DNA from: Niastella sp. OAS944
GTDB taxonomy: Bacteria > Bacteroidota > Bacteroidia > Chitinophagales > Chitinophagaceae
Reading direction: 5' to 3'
Assembly (NCBI GenBank): GCA_024809215.1
Contig: JANUBW010000011.1
Coordinates: 1 to 64,000, forward strand
Length of the DNA: 64,000 nucleotides
A program made the translations under genes and the position numbers. The notes below the pieces were generated by a model. That model made no database searches and was not told where the DNA came from. It saw only the letters and a list, made by a program, of their open reading frames with translations. Position 1 is the first letter of the stretch. Each line of letters begins with the position of its first letter. This document shows, piece after piece, positions 61,794-64,000 of this stretch.

Positions 61794-63191
61794 ATGAAAA
61801 TAGATATCATTATTGCCTATGTTCAGCGATATGAATTTGGGCACGAGCGGGATTTTGTGCCTCCTATAACCGGCATTCATTTAGCAGCCATAACACCAGC
61901 CCCACACCAGGTGCGCATCTTTCATCAGCAAATTGATAAAATACCACTGAACTCAGATGCAGATGTAATAGCCATTTCCTTCTTTAGTGGTTTTGCACTG
62001 GCGGCTTACAAACTGGCTGTTGAATTCAGAAGCCGGGGAAAAATGGTGATAGCAGGCGGACCGCATGTTACCTATTGCCAGAAGGAAGCCCTCACCTATT
62101 TTGATGCTATTGTAACCGGCGAAGCGGAGAACGTTTGGCTTGAACTGTTGCAGGACATTGAACTTAACCAATTGAAACAGGTATATAAAGGTTCGCCTTG
62201 CGATATGACCAGTTTGCCAACACCACGGTACGATCTGCTGCCCAACAAATTCTTTATAAAGAAAGTTATTCAGGCAACAAGAGGCTGTCCTTTTAGTTGT
62301 TCCTTTTGTACTGTTCCTTCCCTAAACCCCGGCTTTCGGTTACGGCCGGTTGCAGATGTAATACGCGATGCTTCGTATGATAAGTTCAGCCATTGGTGGC
62401 AACGAAAGATCGTTTGGTTTTGGGACGATAATCTTACCATAAAGCGCCCCTACATAAGGCAACTGCTTGCTGAAATGATACCGTTAAAAAAATGGTGGCT
62501 TACCCAGGCCAGTATGGATATTGCCAAAGACCCCGAACTGCTCGATCTTATGAAAGCCTCTGGCTGTATAGGTGTATTTCTGGGTATAGAATCATTTGGG
62601 GTTGATTCGCTGGCCGATGCCAACAAACGGCAAAACAAGATCGCTAATTACAAAACAGCTGTAAAAGAAATAAGAAAACGTGGCATTGCGGTAATGGCTG
62701 GTTTTATTGCGGGCTTCGATCATGACGATGAACAAAGCATCATCAACATGGCCGATCAGCTAATGGAAATAGGCATCGACGTTCCCTTCCTAAGCATTAT
62801 GACACCATTCAGGGGTACTCCTATTTACACCAGGCTAAACCAGGAGGGCCGCATATTACACGACAGGAACTGGAATTATTACAATGGGTATAATGTAGCG
62901 TTCAAACCAAAACAAATTACCGAAGATCAATTATTACGCGCGCATAGAGCCTTGTGGAAAAAGTCGTTCTCGCCACTGTATGCATTTAAACGAATTGCAC
63001 GCGGACTATTCACATTAAGACCGGGCGCTTTTCTGATGTCATTTTTTATGAACTCATTTTACAGCTTTAAGCGGGTACGAAAGAATTACCCCATTGATAT
63101 GACAAAACGAAAAGACCTGAACAAACGGGTTGAACCGCAGATCAGGTCTTTTGGCGAAAAAGCTATAGAGTATGTTACAACTTATAGTTAA
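61794..63191 (+). CDS. B12-binding radical SAM protein
   Basis: 465 residues. The N-terminal Rossmann-like cobalamin-binding region (residues ~5-140; [21 protein letters not shown]...[16 protein letters not shown]...[10 protein letters not shown]) is followed by the radical SAM core. The iron-sulfur motif [13 protein letters not shown] (CxxxCxxC) is near residue 165. No C-terminal extension typical of a named subfamily was recognised. Such enzymes methylate or rearrange unreactive carbons (hopanoids, lipids, natural products). It lies 26 bp after the DUF4153-like gene. It overlaps the convergent gene by 4 bp. Confidence 0.9.
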   Translation: MKIDIIIAYVQRYEFGHERDFVPPITGIHLAAITPAPHQVRIFHQQIDKIPLNSDADVIAISFFSGFALAAYKLAVEFRSRGKMVIAGGPHVTYCQKEALTYFDAIVTGEAENVWLELLQDIELNQLKQVYKGSPCDMTSLPTPRYDLLPNKFFIKKVIQATRGCPFSCSFCTVPSLNPGFRLRPVADVIRDASYDKFSHWWQRKIVWFWDDNLTIKRPYIRQLLAEMIPLKKWWLTQASMDIAKDPELLDLMKASGCIGVFLGIESFGVDSLADANKRQNKIANYKTAVKEIRKRGIAVMAGFIAGFDHDDEQSIINMADQLMEIGIDVPFLSIMTPFRGTPIYTRLNQEGRILHDRNWNYYNGYNVAFKPKQITEDQLLRAHRALWKKSFSPLYAFKRIARGLFTLRPGAFLMSFFMNSFYSFKRVRKNYPIDMTKRKDLNKRVEPQIRSFGEKAIEYVTTYS

Positions 63192-63922
63192 AGTATTTTG
63201 TAAACAAACCTTATACCAGTGGTGTAATTGAATGCGGCGCTTTTGCCGCCCTTAGCTGCCCGCTCAATATTTGCACCTCTGAAAACAGCATTTACATCAT
63301 CTGGCTCAACGAATGCATCGCGATCATATTTAAATTGCTGGTTCGTTGTTTTATAATTTCTGAACCGTACGCCTATGCCTTCATACACTTCAAACATAAA
63401 GTGTTTACCAATATCATCCTGCCAGCCCCACAAGGCATTGAGGCCCCAAACTGTTTTGGTAACGCCAATACCGTCTTTTAGATCGTAGGCGCTATAATCA
63501 CCTGCATTATAGTCAATGACCGTATTGTATTTATGATTGGTATAAAAACCATTCATGGCAATATAATGCCCATGAAATTTCTTATAACCTAAATTGCCTT
63601 CGCGAAAATAATAACGGAACTCCGACTTCAATTTAAACCCACTGGGTGAAACAAAGTTGGTATCAGGCTTTTCATACCATCCTTTCCGGTATCGAATGCC
63701 TACTTCATTATACATACTGAACTGTGGGGCCAGATGCACCTCCACACCAGCTGTTATTGTAGGAAAACTTACGACATCGATTGCAGCAAGGGGTGCTAAC
63801 TTTATTAAAAGCCGGACATCAGGGAGGCTCTGGGATTTTCGGTTCTTACGCCATCTCTCAGGCACCTGGGCATAACTATGAAAGGCTGTTGCTAAACAGA
63901 TCACAAGAAGTAGGGAGCGCAT
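63188..63922 (-). CDS. Outer-membrane beta-barrel-like protein (DUF3575-like)
   Basis: 244 residues. A signal peptide ([19 protein letters not shown]) is followed by alternating hydrophobic and polar strands ([75 protein letters not shown]) and a terminal aromatic-type strand ([13 protein letters not shown]). This is a small barrel of the DUF3575/OmpA-barrel type. Function unknown. Confidence 0.7.
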   Translation of the reverse strand: MRSLLLVICLATAFHSYAQVPERWRKNRKSQSLPDVRLLIKLAPLAAIDVVSFPTITAGVEVHLAPQFSMYNEVGIRYRKGWYEKPDTNFVSPSGFKLKSEFRYYFREGNLGYKKFHGHYIAMNGFYTNHKYNTVIDYNAGDYSAYDLKDGIGVTKTVWGLNALWGWQDDIGKHFMFEVYEGIGVRFRNYKTTNQQFKYDRDAFVEPDDVNAVFRGANIERAAKGGKSAAFNYTTGIRFVYKIL

Positions 63923-63972
63923 AATTTAAGGGTTTAAGCAGCAATACGGCTTTACAGCGGTTGCGTTTCGCC

Positions 63973-63980
63973 CAAATATA
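63973..63980 (-). promoter_or_regulatory. -7 element upstream of the barrel-like gene
   Basis: The minus strand reads TATATTTG, a match to TAnnTTTG, about 50 bp upstream of the start codon at 63922. The -33 position would fall at or beyond the right edge of the window. Confidence 0.55.
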
Positions 63981-64000
63981 TACGTTATTTGTTAACTATG

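Overview
The window comes from a member of the Bacteroidota, most likely a Chitinophagaceae genus close to Niastella or Chitinophaga. This is an inference from several signs: promoters of the TTTG-(19-21)-TAnnTTTG type, a DUF4476 protein, collagen-motif (G-x-y) lipoproteins, many SPII/Tat-exported proteins, weak Shine-Dalgarno sequences and many AraC regulators. No plasmid or prophage structural genes were seen.

Layout. 1-597: leader of an rRNA operon that runs off the left edge, with three tandem leftward promoters and a boxA. 598-14066: mostly housekeeping (truA, a DUF4476 protein, an M1 aminopeptidase, a lemA/TPM-domain operon, two paralogous lipoproteins, pgk and gap). 14339-21042: an accessory zone with a decayed secreted-protein gene, two near-identical tRNA-Glu(TTC) units each with its own promoter and terminator, an XRE-regulator remnant, an AT-rich restriction-modification pair (Eco57I-type methylase plus a separate PD-(D/E)XK-like protein) and a J-domain coiled-coil protein. 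21063-33708: serine hydrolase, small secreted proteins, an HxlR/DoxX pair with palindromic operators, a WapI-like immunity protein, an MBOAT/SGNH O-acylation pair, two ankyrin-repeat proteins, and an LpxL-like acyltransferase with a fatty-acid desaturase. 34177-46237: AraC-controlled units (serine hydrolase; DoxX-deacetylase-SDR; an EmrAB-TolC-like efflux system) and nudK. 46391-56590: S9 and S41 peptidases and a sugar module (two exported Gfo/Idh/MocA oxidoreductases, a DUF1080 3-keto-glycoside hydrolase-type protein, an SMP-30 lactonase-type protein, a GntR/FadR regulator). 56805-64000: a methyltransferase, an AraC regulator, a membrane-protein locus with a winged-helix regulator and a duplicated palindromic operator, a B12-binding radical SAM protein and an outer-membrane-type protein.

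The most unusual content is not protein coding. Many intergenic spaces, mainly at gene 3' ends, hold short arrays with an exact period of 7, 8, 11 or 21 bp. Each array has its own word, and a forward block is often followed by an inverted block. The clearest is a 433-bp array at 33744-34176: 21 degenerate palindromes (TTGCC-n-GGCAA) at a nearly constant 21-bp step, filling the space between two convergent genes. I know of no described function for these arrays.

All family assignments were made by eye from motifs. Starts were chosen from signal peptides and local context and are uncertain where noted.
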